Shown here: in pieces, positions 1-8,597 of the stretch
How positions within the stretch are numbered: position 1 is the stretch's first letter
Layout: each line of letters starts with the position of its first letter
Assembly (NCBI GenBank): GCA_934436435.1
Contig: CAKSAN010000006.1
Span: 1-64,000, forward strand
Reading direction: 5' to 3'
Length of the DNA stretch: 64,000 nt
Origin: an uncultured Acetatifactor sp.
Lineage (GTDB): Bacteria; Bacillota; Clostridia; Lachnospirales; Lachnospiraceae
Translations under genes and position numbers: made by a program
The notes under the pieces: generated by a model
The model's input: only the letters and a program-made list of their open reading frames with translations
Databases searched by the model: none
Told to the model about the DNA's origin: nothing

Positions 1-53
1 GGAGCTTTTCTTGTGTCATGACTGCAAAAATTATGTACTTACAAGCATATAAG

Positions 54-106
54 AAGTAGTGAAAATGCCGTATTTACGGGACTTTTCACTACTTTTTTGG
101 TATAAT
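54..106 (+). promoter_or_regulatory. Hairpin plus -10 box upstream of transposase
   Basis: A perfect 12-bp stem (AAGTAGTGAAAA at 54-65, TTTTCACTACTT at 83-94) contains an inner CCGTA/TACGG stem (68-72, 75-79). It ends in a T run and is followed by TATAAT at 101-106. This suits a structure that stops readthrough from outside the element, with the transposase promoter immediately downstream. I see no convincing -35 box at normal spacing. Confidence 0.5.
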
Positions 107-136
107 GAAAGTATCAAAATAAAGGCGGTGTTTCCT

Positions 137-1600
137 ATGATGACACAGAATGCAGATAAGAAAAGAGAGCAGATTCAGATGTTCTGCATGGATGACCTTG
201 TTCCGCAGGATCATCTGCTGCGCCTGATTGACCAGGCAATCGACTGGAGTTTTATCTATGATCTTGTGATCGATAAATACAGTGCAGACAATGGCCGCCC
301 CAGCATGGATCCGGTCATGCTCATTAAAATTCCATTCATCCAGTATCTGTACGGCATCCGAAGTATGCGCCAGACAGTAAAAGAAATCGAAGTCAATGTC
401 GCATACCGATGGTTCCTCGGTCTGGAAATGATGGACAAGGTTCCCCATTTCTCTACGTTTGGAAAGAATTATACCAGACGCTTTAAGGATACTGATCTTT
501 TTGAACAGATCTTTTCCCGTATCCTGCAGGAATGCTATAAATACAGACTGATCGATCCTTCCGAGGTCTTCGTGGATGCCACCCATGTAAAAGCACGGGC
601 AAACAGCAAAAAGATGCGGAAACGGATTGCAGATGAGGAAGCACTGTTCTTCGAAGAGCAGTTAAAGAAGGAAATCAACGAAGACCGGGAAGCGCATGGG
701 AAAAAGCCTCTGAAAGAAAAGAAGGAAGATCCCAAAGATCCCCCCTCCTGTGGTGGCAGCTCTGATGGAAAAGAAGAAAAAACGGTCAAGGAAAGTACAA
801 CGGATCCGGAAAGCGGATGGTTCCGAAAGGGTGAACATAAAAATGTTTTTGCGTATTCCGTGCAGACAGCCTGTGACAAAAACGGATGGATTCTGGGTTA
901 TAGTGTAAATCCCGGCAACCAGCATGACAGCCGGACATTTAAATCCCTGTATGATAAGATAAAAGACATTGGCATTCAGACACTGGTAGCCGATGCAGGA
1001 TACAAAACACCAGCGATAGCAAAGTTACTTCTGGATGATGGTATCACACCGCTTCTACCGTATAAACGCCCCATGACCCAAGATGGTTTTTTCAAAAAAG
1101 CCGAGTATGTGTATGATGAATATTTTGACTGCTATGTATGCCCGAATGATCAGGTGCTGGCTTATCATACGACGAACCGTTCCGGATACCGGGAATACAA
1201 GAGCTGCGGAATGATCTGTGAAGGATGTCCATATCTGAAGCAGTGCACAGAAAGCAGGGATCATGTGAAGGTAGTGACCCGGCATATCTGGGAGCCGTAC
1301 ATGGAAAAGTGTGAGGATATCCGGCATACGATTGGGATGAAGGAAATGTATGCGCAACGGAAAGAGACCGTAGAGCGCCTCTTCGGAACAGCAAAAGAAA
1401 ACCACGGATTCCGCTATACACAGATGATAGGAAAAGCCCGGATGGAAATGAAAGTCGGGCTTACGTTTGCCTGCATGAATCTGAAAAAACTGGCAAAGAT
1501 GATAGCCAGGAAGGGAAAAAGGGGAGCCCAAAAGTGTTTATTATTGATCAAGTACACACTTTTTGAACCGAAAACAAGAAAAACGCTTCTGGAGTGCTGA
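137..1600 (+). CDS. IS1182-family DDE transposase
   Basis: Cuts and rejoins the ends of its insertion sequence. The N-terminal part (from about MTQNADKKREQI, then DDLVPQDHLLR and GRPSMDPVMLIK) is the typical IS1182/IS5-like helical domain. The DDE core follows: VFVDATHVKARA, then VADAGYKT, then ERLFGTAKENHGFRYT near the C-terminus supplying the glutamate. A cysteine cluster (CYVCPN, CGMICEGCPYLKQC) typical of this family sits between them. I chose the ATG at 137 because AAAGGCGG lies just upstream; an in-frame ATG at 59 would lie inside the hairpin ahead of the promoter. Length (about 487 aa) is normal and there is no frameshift, so it looks functional. Confidence 0.92.
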   Translation: MMTQNADKKREQIQMFCMDDLVPQDHLLRLIDQAIDWSFIYDLVIDKYSADNGRPSMDPVMLIKIPFIQYLYGIRSMRQTVKEIEVNVAYRWFLGLEMMDKVPHFSTFGKNYTRRFKDTDLFEQIFSRILQECYKYRLIDPSEVFVDATHVKARANSKKMRKRIADEEALFFEEQLKKEINEDREAHGKKPLKEKKEDPKDPPSCGGSSDGKEEKTVKESTTDPESGWFRKGEHKNVFAYSVQTACDKNGWILGYSVNPGNQHDSRTFKSLYDKIKDIGIQTLVADAGYKTPAIAKLLLDDGITPLLPYKRPMTQDGFFKKAEYVYDEYFDCYVCPNDQVLAYHTTNRSGYREYKSCGMICEGCPYLKQCTESRDHVKVVTRHIWEPYMEKCEDIRHTIGMKEMYAQRKETVERLFGTAKENHGFRYTQMIGKARMEMKVGLTFACMNLKKLAKMIARKGKRGAQKCLLLIKYTLFEPKTRKTLLEC

Positions 1601-1613
1601 CCAAAAGCGTTTT
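1580..1613 (+). terminator. Terminator overlapping transposase stop
   Basis: AAAACGCTT (1580-1588) pairs with AAGCGTTTT (1605-1613). The stop codon of the transposase lies in the loop. Confidence 0.6.
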
Positions 1614-1625
1614 GTCTACAGTCTG

Positions 1626-1656
1626 ACATTTCTACAGAGTAGAAATGTGTTTTTGT
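1626..1656 (+). terminator. Hairpin terminator before the DUF2971 gene
   Basis: ACATTTCTAC (1626-1635) and GTAGAAATGT (1639-1648) form a perfect 10-bp stem with a 3-nt loop, followed by GTTTTTGTTTT. It may alternatively be part of the insertion sequence end. Confidence 0.55.
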
Positions 1657-1673
1657 TTTGAAAGGGGGTATAT

Positions 1674-2555
1674 ATGGAATTTGATATTTGGAAGCCGCTA
1701 TATGTAGATGAATTTGATTGTGATAAATATTTATACCATTATACAAGCTTTGAGACAGCGATAAAAATAATATATAGTAATCAACTTCTTTTTTCTCTGA
1801 TTGGAAGAACAAACGATACTTCCGAATCAAAAATGAAAATTGTTTTTGGGGAAAATAACATAGTAGATAAAGATATATATAGAAAACAAGTGAACACAAT
1901 ATCAGAGTATTTCCATCAAAGTACTCAGATAGTTCAATTGTTATGTTTCAGTACGGATGCGAAAATAAATGAGAACGATAAAAAGAAGTATTTGTCGATA
2001 ATGGGGAAAAAGGATATGTATTACGATGTTTCAGGAAGGGGATTTGCTTTGCCTAGAATGTGGGCTCAATATGCTAGCAACAATATGGGGGTTTGCTTTG
2101 TTTTTAATCGTGAGAAATTAGAAGAATTAGTTAAAAGAAAAATTGCATTTACAAAAGCTGCACCTGTAAAATATAAAAAGTTTTTTAACAGGTATATAAT
2201 TGATACAGAACGAATGGATGTTTTGTACGATAAAATTTCTATGATATCAAATGGCAGTTTAACATTGCTGGATATGATTCAGAAAGATAATGATTTTCTA
2301 ACATATAATTTCTTCACGAAATTAGATGATTGGAAAAATGAACATGAATATAGAATTGTTGCGTTAATTGACAATAAGAATCATTTGGATCGTTTGGCGA
2401 TAGATAAGGTATCTTCCTGCTTAGAAGGTGTTGTTATTGGTGAACAAATTGATCCGGCGTATGAAAAAACAATAAAGATACTTATTCAATCTATGGGAAA
2501 CAAATGTGACGTTAAAAAAATACAGTTTACCAGTCGCATGTGTAAATTGGTATAA
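1674..2555 (+). CDS. DUF2971 family protein
   Basis: The function of DUF2971 proteins is not firmly established; they are frequent in mobile elements and near defence genes. Landmarks of the family are all visible: YHYTS at residues 21-25, the NQLLFSLIGRTNDTSE segment that follows, RMWAQYAS near residue 127 with GVCFVF after it, and the late NEHEYRI motif. The ATG at 1674 follows AAAGGGGG. The gene is AT-rich compared with the ICE genes downstream and is paired with the next gene (21-nt gap), so both look like recently acquired cargo behind the insertion sequence. Length (293 aa) is normal for the family. Confidence 0.8.
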   Translation: MEFDIWKPLYVDEFDCDKYLYHYTSFETAIKIIYSNQLLFSLIGRTNDTSESKMKIVFGENNIVDKDIYRKQVNTISEYFHQSTQIVQLLCFSTDAKINENDKKKYLSIMGKKDMYYDVSGRGFALPRMWAQYASNNMGVCFVFNREKLEELVKRKIAFTKAAPVKYKKFFNRYIIDTERMDVLYDKISMISNGSLTLLDMIQKDNDFLTYNFFTKLDDWKNEHEYRIVALIDNKNHLDRLAIDKVSSCLEGVVIGEQIDPAYEKTIKILIQSMGNKCDVKKIQFTSRMCKLV

Positions 2556-2576
2556 AGTTCAAGAGAGGGGATATGT

Positions 2577-3563
2577 ATGTCTACAAATTCAAAAAATACT
2601 ATTCGTCCTGAATTTTTTAAAAATTTCACAAAGAAAGTTAAAGAGAGATACATTCTGGTAGAAAAAGGAGATAAACATTTAAAAAATATAAATGATTTAG
2701 TCTGTTCCATTAATCAAAATCTGAATTGTATTATTCAAACATTGAATTTGAAAATAACGGATAGGCAATTACCATATATTACATTAAAAGTATGTTATGG
2801 AAATTTATCAAATAGAAGGATAAGAGTATTTATTCATGATGATGATACAGATTTCCTTTATGAGCGAGATGTACAAGCTCAAATAGAAGAGGAGACAGAA
2901 ATATCCCACATCCTTGATTTATTAATTGCATCAAGTTTAAAAAAAATAACAATAAGTGCGTTATCATGCGATGCTGAGATTGTGATTGATTATAAACTTT
3001 TACAGGAAGCCATTATAGATATACTATTAGACATAGTGATGTTTAACTCATATTCATTTTTAAAGAATATGGATATGGCTGCCAAAAAGAGATTTAGTCG
3101 TGAGAAATATGAATATTTTAAAAACAATAACTTGCCATGCTTTTATGATTGTTCAAAAGATAAACTGTTGTATTATTCAATATCTTTTTCGGCTAGAATT
3201 TCAGAATCTGAATTTGATAAAGATAAATATATCAACTATTGGAACAAATTTATAGATATTTATTATCCAAATGAGATTCATGAAGAAAAAAATATAAAGG
3301 AACAAATAAAACAACATGTTGATTATAAGGAGTTGCCTCAAAATATTCATAAAAAGTTTGAAAATTTACCAGCGGGCTCTTATCTTATTTTAAGGACTAA
3401 TAAGGATAGGACAGAAGAATTACATCCAATGTTGTTTTCATTATTTGGAATGAAAAAATATTACAAAGGAAAAATCAAAATTATTTCTGTAGAAGAGTTT
3501 GAGATGTATAAACCTTTGATGGAGAATTTGGATGTATCTGTTTTTAAGGTAGTAAAGCAATAA
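2577..3563 (+). CDS. Unknown protein, partner of the DUF2971 gene
   Basis: I do not recognise this 328-residue protein. It is lysine- and isoleucine-rich and soluble: no signal peptide or membrane segment is evident. The first 60 residues are predicted helical (KNFTKKVKERYILVEKG), the middle is mixed, and the C-terminal 60 residues are basic. It starts 21 nt after the DUF2971 gene behind AGAGAGGGG, so the two are very likely co-transcribed. The pairing suggests a two-gene cargo module. A defence role is only a guess based on location. Confidence 0.65.
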   Translation: MSTNSKNTIRPEFFKNFTKKVKERYILVEKGDKHLKNINDLVCSINQNLNCIIQTLNLKITDRQLPYITLKVCYGNLSNRRIRVFIHDDDTDFLYERDVQAQIEEETEISHILDLLIASSLKKITISALSCDAEIVIDYKLLQEAIIDILLDIVMFNSYSFLKNMDMAAKKRFSREKYEYFKNNNLPCFYDCSKDKLLYYSISFSARISESEFDKDKYINYWNKFIDIYYPNEIHEEKNIKEQIKQHVDYKELPQNIHKKFENLPAGSYLILRTNKDRTEELHPMLFSLFGMKKYYKGKIKIISVEEFEMYKPLMENLDVSVFKVVKQ

Positions 3564-3577
3564 TCGGAGTAGCACAG

Positions 3578-3706
3578 AAGTTAAAGTTTACCTATTAGGA
3601 ACAGAAAGACTATGAAACCATAGAAGCGGATATTGTTGCGTTGGAAAAGAAAATGGATCGGTGGATGTATCTGGAAGATCTTGCGGCAAAGATTGCGGAG
3701 CAATAA
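3578..3706 (+). pseudogene. Broken C-terminal tail of an ABC-F ATPase gene
   Basis: Frame 2 reads KLKFTY, a stop (TAG 3596-3598), then EQKDYETIEADIVALEKK and MDRWMYLEDLAAKIAEQ before TAA at 3704. The order KLxFxxEQKDYETIE...ALEKK...MxRWxYLxxLAxKIAEQ is the end of Uup/ABC-F type ribosome-associated ATPases. About 30 residues of the usual coiled coil are missing between LEKK and MDRW, and everything upstream is gone. It is a remnant left by rearrangement, and the terminator of the lost gene survives just downstream. Confidence 0.6.
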
Positions 3707-3716
3707 AAATAGTTTG

Positions 3717-3746
3717 AAAAAAGTGACCTCGTGAGGTCACTTTTTT
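3717..3746. terminator. Strong symmetrical terminator
   Basis: AAAAAAGTGACCTC (3717-3730) and GAGGTCACTTTTTT (3733-3746) form a perfect 14-bp stem with a 2-nt loop; A and T runs on either side make it potentially bidirectional. It follows the ABC-F remnant. Confidence 0.85.
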
Positions 3747-3836
3747 AGTGCCTGCAAATCTAGAAGGTGATAAATGGAGTCTCAGTATAAGGACATATAG
3801 AGACAAGGGGCAGAGATGATATAGGAAAGGAATTGC

Positions 3837-4865
3837 ATGAAACGAAGAAAAGGGTACCAGGTAGAATATCAGGGGAAAAAATATGACTCATTAAGTGAAC
3901 TTAGTGAAGACTTAGAACTACCATATTCTCCGCTTATGCATAAATATTATCGAACGAAAGATGTAGATAAGGCCGTGAAAATAGCACAGAGGGCAAAGGA
4001 AGCAGAAACTTATGTCGTATGGGGAAGAAAATATAAGAGTGTCTCAATGATTGCAAATGAGTATGGAATTAAACGATCAACTATTTTCAAAAAAATGGAG
4101 CAAGGAAACACGTTAGAAGAGGCTCTCACAGAAATACTTAAAAAAGAAGTTATTTTTTTTCAAGGAAAAGAATTTCATGGATTGACGGAGCTTAGCTGTT
4201 ATTATGGTCAGGATGTGTCATTGGTATGGGAGAGATTAGCATATGGAATGAATTTGGAAGAAGCATTGTTCAGCCCGATCAGGAGAAGGAATAAGCCTCA
4301 ATGCAAAATAAAGTATCACGGAATAACATATGAAAGTAAAAGAGATTTCTCGCGGAAAATGAAAATAAGTGTTGGATGCATTCATGAAATGATGGTCAAT
4401 AATAACGTAGACTTTGAAACTGCTGCAGACATTTTACTGGAGGTAAAAGAGAAAGCGGGGATACCGGCGGACCGTATGATAAGTCGAATTCCTATGTGTA
4501 TTATCAGGGGAAAGGAGTATAAGAGTATTGCTGAATTGGCATCTGAATTAAAAATTACAACAAGGGCCATTAGTACCTACAAAGCAAGAAATGGATGTGC
4601 CGGAATTTTGGAAGCATTAGTTCAAATGCAGAGGGAGAAACGAGAAAAACATATTATAGGCGGGAAAGCAGTTTCCTATGAGGAAATGCGTAAGATGGGA
4701 TATTCTAAGTACAAATGTGGGAAAGTTCCCAAACAGGAGTTTCCTTTATACCCGCAGCTTATTGGATATGACTTTGTCACAGATTGTGTAGATGTTGCTC
4801 AAATCTATGCTGAGGTAAAGGCAGAAAAGCTGGAACAGCTGAGGGGAATGATCATGGAAATATAG
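3837..4865 (+). CDS. Repeat-built DNA-binding protein (NUMOD/HTH-like modules)
   Basis: Probably binds DNA through repeated helix-turn-helix-like units. The 342-residue protein is made of about five modules of 55-65 residues. Each begins with a short beta-like phrase (VEYQGKKYDSLSEL, VWGRKYKSVSMIAN, FFQGKEFHGLTEL, KYHGITYESKRDF, IIRGKEYKSIAEL) followed by a helix pair and ending in a variable 'LEEAL' type helix. This pattern resembles the NUMOD1/IENR1 DNA-binding modules of homing endonucleases, but no nuclease domain is attached. A basic final segment follows. It opens the ICE gene run ahead of the antirestriction gene; RBS AAAGGA. A regulatory or element-maintenance role is inference. Confidence 0.6.
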   Translation: MKRRKGYQVEYQGKKYDSLSELSEDLELPYSPLMHKYYRTKDVDKAVKIAQRAKEAETYVVWGRKYKSVSMIANEYGIKRSTIFKKMEQGNTLEEALTEILKKEVIFFQGKEFHGLTELSCYYGQDVSLVWERLAYGMNLEEALFSPIRRRNKPQCKIKYHGITYESKRDFSRKMKISVGCIHEMMVNNNVDFETAADILLEVKEKAGIPADRMISRIPMCIIRGKEYKSIAELASELKITTRAISTYKARNGCAGILEALVQMQREKREKHIIGGKAVSYEEMRKMGYSKYKCGKVPKQEFPLYPQLIGYDFVTDCVDVAQIYAEVKAEKLEQLRGMIMEI

Positions 4866-4916
4866 AGAAGCATTTTTACAGAACAGGGAAGACAATTATG
4901 AGACAGGAGGAGAGGA

Positions 4917-6548
4917 ATGAAAATTACAATATTAAACGGGGGACATAGAAGTATTGAACTTCCGTTGTCAGATGAAGAACTAAATTTTCAAATGAGACAG
5001 ATGGGCATTAGAGAAACGATACCTAAGGGCAAACTTGTGAAAGTATCAGAGAAGGATAATCCCTTACAAAAACTGGAAGGACAGTTTTTGAATATGGATG
5101 AAGTAAATTTCTTTGCTAGGAGAATGGAGCACCTGACAGAATATGAAAGAAAAGTTTTGGCAGTATATGTCAATGACTGTGACGTGAGTACAATAAAGGA
5201 TTTGATCAATCTGACATTTAGTATGAAAGGCCTTTCTCTACTCACAGATTTTTCAGATGCCAGTCAGGTGGGAGTACGCCTTTATACGGACGAGTTTTCA
5301 GAAATACCAGAAGAGCAGATGGATTTCACAGAGTTTGCAAAAAACGCCTTAAAGGAGAGCAATGTGAAAGTGCTACCTTATGGAGTGTTGGTAGATCATG
5401 GATTTGAATTGTTGGAAGTATATAATGGAAAGACATTCCCGAAATTTATTGTATCAGAGGAGACGGTTGTAGTTGTCGAGGTACAGAATACTACTGGGGA
5501 TAGAGAATATCTGTATCTGCCTACGGATATCTGTTCCATGGATAAAGTAAAAGAAAGGCTGCAGGTGAGGGAATATCGGGAGATGAAAGTGACGGAAGTG
5601 AAAAATCTACGTTTACCTGATACTCTTGTGCCGATACCGGAGGATATAAATGAGATTCAGCAGTTAACCTTGTTTAATGAAATGTGTCGAAAAGTCAGGA
5701 GATTTCAAGAAGCAGAACTGAAGCAGCTTGCGGCGGCTGTGAAGTTTACTGGTTTAATCAATTTCTCCGATGTTGCTTATATTGCGACGCATCTTAACGA
5801 GTTTGAAATTAATCCTACGGTACATAACGATGAAGAATATGGAAAGTATTTAATAACGGAATCGGGATTGTTTGAAGTGGATGAGTTGTTGCTGCCACAT
5901 ATTAATTATGCAGCCTTTGGAGCGGATAAAAAAGCGGGGACATTTGAAAAAAGCGGTTATGTAGATGATGGATTTGTAGGGGTAACCAGACCAATAGAAG
6001 AGTATAGTCAGTACAAGGGAGAATTTGCGGATCCATTGGAAATTACGGAGGAGGGCTTGGAAAAATTCTGTCTGTTTAGTCCATTGATTGCAAATCTGAA
6101 CATGAGAGGAATAGCTGAAGAAGAACTATACGGCAGTGATCTTGTACAGTATTTAGAAATAATAGAGGAGGCAATTGAAAGAGAAAAGTGTGAGGGGGAA
6201 GAAGCAAGAGGACTTATGCACTATTTCGATGAAAGCAGGGAAGTGGCAGCAAAAGTAGTATCGGCACATCCAAAGGTAGCTGATGTGGATGGTGAGCTGT
6301 ATGGTGTGCTGGAATGTAAAATCAGGGATCCTTTAACGGAAGAAGAAATCAAGATATTGAAAGACTTTTGGACAGGACAGATGAGTGATGGCTGGGGAGA
6401 AGGATTTGAACAGCAACCACTTACAGTAGAAGATGGGGAAATCTATATCAGCTTTTGGAGCAGAAAAAGTTTTTGGAGTGTCATGACAGAGAGAGAACTT
6501 ATAGGGGAACAACAGGTACAGAATACAGAAACACAGATGCATATGTAA
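4917..6548 (+). CDS. ArdA-like antirestriction protein, tandem modules
   Basis: Likely protects incoming single- or double-stranded element DNA from type I restriction during transfer. ArdA proteins are acidic DNA mimics, and this 543-residue protein is strongly acidic throughout. Two ArdA-like units are visible: residues 1-150 (NMDEVNFFARRMEHL, IKDLINLTFSMKG) and residues about 235-345 (LTLFNEMCRKVRRF, LINFSDVAYIATHL, EYGKYLITESGLFE, LLLPHINYAAFGADK). The C-terminal 100 residues (from DGELYGVLECKIRDPL) are a separate conserved ICE segment. RBS is AGGAGGAGAGG. Family assignment is by pattern and less certain than the role suggested by context, which includes two DNA methylases. Confidence 0.6.
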   Translation: MKITILNGGHRSIELPLSDEELNFQMRQMGIRETIPKGKLVKVSEKDNPLQKLEGQFLNMDEVNFFARRMEHLTEYERKVLAVYVNDCDVSTIKDLINLTFSMKGLSLLTDFSDASQVGVRLYTDEFSEIPEEQMDFTEFAKNALKESNVKVLPYGVLVDHGFELLEVYNGKTFPKFIVSEETVVVVEVQNTTGDREYLYLPTDICSMDKVKERLQVREYREMKVTEVKNLRLPDTLVPIPEDINEIQQLTLFNEMCRKVRRFQEAELKQLAAAVKFTGLINFSDVAYIATHLNEFEINPTVHNDEEYGKYLITESGLFEVDELLLPHINYAAFGADKKAGTFEKSGYVDDGFVGVTRPIEEYSQYKGEFADPLEITEEGLEKFCLFSPLIANLNMRGIAEEELYGSDLVQYLEIIEEAIEREKCEGEEARGLMHYFDESREVAAKVVSAHPKVADVDGELYGVLECKIRDPLTEEEIKILKDFWTGQMSDGWGEGFEQQPLTVEDGEIYISFWSRKSFWSVMTERELIGEQQVQNTETQMHM

Positions 6549-6584
6549 AGCGGCGCTTATTAAAAAATAGGCGCTGCTTTTTTA
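6547..6584 (+). terminator. Terminator after ArdA-like gene
   Basis: AAAGCGGCGC (6547-6556) pairs with GCGCTGCTTT (6571-6580) with one G-T pair, followed by more T residues. The stem overlaps the stop codon of the upstream gene. Confidence 0.7.
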
Positions 6585-6610
6585 TGAAAAATAAAGGAGG
6601 ATAATATTTT

Positions 6611-7255
6611 ATGGCAGGATTGTTTTGTAACAGCCCGGAACTGCAAAGACTGGAGAAACAGATGCGGCAGCCCCCTGGGTATCGGGCAAGGGGACATGGC
6701 AGCATAGAAGACATGAGTGAGTGGAAGGAGATGGGAGCTTACTCTGAAATCGTGGATTATGTTATTGATCGCATGCACTTGGAATATTTGAAAAAAAGAA
6801 TCGGTGAGATCTTCGATCAGACAGAGGATGAATTCTTTTTCTATGACAGTGACCACAAAAAAAGATTCTATTTATTATGGTCGGGATCGAAAGAGAATAC
6901 GCTGTCCAGGTTACCGAACTATGCAGCTACTGCTTTTTTACTTTCTGCGGATGAAAAACTGTGGGAAAAAACACGCAGGCAGATGTCAGATACCGGAATT
7001 TATTTTAATCATGTTCGGTTGGGAAGTGTTACTCTGGAACAATATATTCTGTTCCATGCGGCAAAAGACGCTTATCACGGGACAAAGCATATCCGCCTGT
7101 CGGAATTGACAGACAGAGAACTGGTACCGGATGAGATATTGAGACTTATTGTAAATGCTTTTGTGATCGAAAGATATGGCATGGATATTGTGGAACAGAA
7201 AATGTGTGAAGAGATCCTGGAAGAACAGAATTACACAGTACTTGCGCATAGCTAA
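6611..7255 (+). CDS. DUF6075-like ICE protein
   Basis: Function unknown. The central part reads like DUF6075: a DxxHKKRF motif near residue 80, then YAATAFLLSADEKLW, a GIYFNHV segment, and ILFHAAKDAYHG before a short helix pair ending FVIERYG. These small proteins are found on Firmicutes conjugative elements. The N-terminal 40 residues are basic and probably disordered. No membrane segment or signal peptide is present. RBS AAAGGAGGATAAT precedes the ATG at 6611. It sits between the antirestriction gene and the DUF4314 gene, in the early accessory block. Confidence 0.55.
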   Translation: MAGLFCNSPELQRLEKQMRQPPGYRARGHGSIEDMSEWKEMGAYSEIVDYVIDRMHLEYLKKRIGEIFDQTEDEFFFYDSDHKKRFYLLWSGSKENTLSRLPNYAATAFLLSADEKLWEKTRRQMSDTGIYFNHVRLGSVTLEQYILFHAAKDAYHGTKHIRLSELTDRELVPDEILRLIVNAFVIERYGMDIVEQKMCEEILEEQNYTVLAHS

Positions 7256-7291
7256 TAATGTCACAGTAGAAGAAAATACAAGGAGGAAGCA

Positions 7292-7612
7292 GTGTTAAGT
7301 AAAGCAGAAGTAGATGAAATTAAAAGAATGTATCCGCAGGGGATGAAAATCCGCTTGATTGAGATGCAAGGGGAACCTCAGATGCCGGATGGACTTGAAG
7401 GAAAGGTCAAGATGGTAGACGATGCCGGACAGATTCATGTGGCATGGAGCAACGGAAGCAGTCTGGCGCTGAATACAGAAAAAGATTATTTTGAAGCTGT
7501 TATTACGCAGGAATATTTAGATCAGAGACGTAGAGAAGCCATGGAGGAAAAACAGAATTCCAGAGAAAACCCCGAGGAAAGTGGCTCGGAAATAACCCAG
7601 AATATGATGTAA
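7292..7612 (+). CDS. DUF4314 family protein
   Basis: Small protein of unknown function common on Clostridia ICEs. The core (YPQGMKIRLIEMQGEP, GLEGKVKMVDDAGQIHVAWSNG, SLALNTEKDYFE) is the DUF4314 fold, an SH3-like barrel by appearance. The tail after residue 75 is charged and probably disordered. It starts with GTG; AGGAGG at 7281-7286 has correct spacing and decides the start. It lies 19 nt upstream of the adenine methylase gene, apparently in the same operon. Confidence 0.75.
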   Translation: MLSKAEVDEIKRMYPQGMKIRLIEMQGEPQMPDGLEGKVKMVDDAGQIHVAWSNGSSLALNTEKDYFEAVITQEYLDQRRREAMEEKQNSRENPEESGSEITQNMM

Positions 7613-7631
7613 TACAGGGAAGGAGCAAAGC

Positions 7632-8597
7632 TTGAACAGTATAATCAGTTGGGTCGGCGGGAAAAAGGCATTGCGGGATCTGATTTATCTGCGAATGCCA
7701 TCGCAATATGACCGCTACATAGAAGTGTTTGGTGGTGGAGGCTGGGTATTATTCGGAAAGCCGCCGGATAAATGTATGGAGGTTTACAATGATTTCAATT
7801 CGAATCTTGCAAATCTCTTTTATTGTGTCAGGGAGAGACCTATGGCTCTCATTAAAGAACTGTCTTTTTTACCGTTGAATTCCAGGGATGAGTTCGTAAT
7901 GCTACGGAAGTTTTTAACAATGGAGGAATTTAAGAGTGAACATCTTTCGGAAGAATTGGAGATCGCCACACATTTCTTAAAAGAACCGGAGGCGGCAGAG
8001 ATCCGTGACATTCTTATGGAGCGGGCGGCGGTGGGAGATGTGAAGAGAGCAGCGGCATTTTATAAAATTATCCGCTACAGTTACGGAAGCGGATGCACCT
8101 CTTATGGATGCCAGCCCTTTGACATCCGTAAGACATTCACAATTATATGGGAAGCAAACCGGAGACTGAAAGATACCGTAATAGAGAATAAAGATTTTGA
8201 GGCACTCATCCGTCAGTATGACAGACAGAATGCCTTTTTTTATTGTGATCCTCCCTATTATGAGACAGAGGGGCATTACGAAGTGGTGTTCCGCAAGGAA
8301 GACCATGTAAGACTCCGCGATACTTTAAAAGGAATTCAGGGGAAATTCATGGTTTCTTACAATGACTGTGAATATATCAGGGAATTATACCGGGACTTTC
8401 AGATCGAAGCTGTAACCAGAATTAATAATATGGCACAGAGGTATGACAGTGGTAGTGAATTCCCGGAGGTGCTGATCGCTAATTATGACATGGGAGAGCG
8501 TAAGAAAAATCAACCCAGACAGATCAGTTTATTTGAAATGGGTGCAGAGGAAACTTCGATTTTATGGAGAGGAAAGGAGAAAGAATGCTCCAGTTAG
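7632..8597 (+). CDS. D12-class DNA adenine methyltransferase (Dam-like)
   Basis: Transfers a methyl group from SAM to the N6 of adenine in a short DNA site. SWVGGKK at residues 6-12 with YIEVFGGGG (29-37) is the SAM-binding motif I region, and DPPY at 206-209 is the catalytic motif IV. The order is that of class alpha (D12/Dam) enzymes. The start is TTG with GGAAGGAGC upstream. Length (321 aa) is slightly above Dam itself because of a helical insertion around 95-140. The 3' end overlaps the next gene. A self-protection role against host restriction, alongside the antirestriction protein and cytosine methylase, is inference. Confidence 0.88.
   Translation: MNSIISWVGGKKALRDLIYLRMPSQYDRYIEVFGGGGWVLFGKPPDKCMEVYNDFNSNLANLFYCVRERPMALIKELSFLPLNSRDEFVMLRKFLTMEEFKSEHLSEELEIATHFLKEPEAAEIRDILMERAAVGDVKRAAAFYKIIRYSYGSGCTSYGCQPFDIRKTFTIIWEANRRLKDTVIENKDFEALIRQYDRQNAFFYCDPPYYETEGHYEVVFRKEDHVRLRDTLKGIQGKFMVSYNDCEYIRELYRDFQIEAVTRINNMAQRYDSGSEFPEVLIANYDMGERKKNQPRQISLFEMGAEETSILWRGKEKECSS

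Larger units (their letters stand above)
14..1628 (+). mobile_element. IS1182-type insertion sequence, boundaries approximate
   Basis: A single-transposase element. The transposase at 137-1600 is intact. I propose ends from an imperfect inverted repeat, TGTCATGACTG at 14-24 against CAGTCTGACA at 1619-1628 (one-base gap), followed inward by A-rich sequence on both sides. No target-site duplication can be shown, because little flanking sequence is visible on the left. A strong hairpin at 54-94 precedes the promoter and another overlaps the transposase stop, which would insulate it from outside transcription. The ends are inference; the transposase is certain. Confidence 0.5.

Noticed and set aside
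89..586. Minus-strand ORF inside the transposase gene
   Set aside because: Shadow of a real gene; no ribosome site and protein-like only by codon bias of the other strand.
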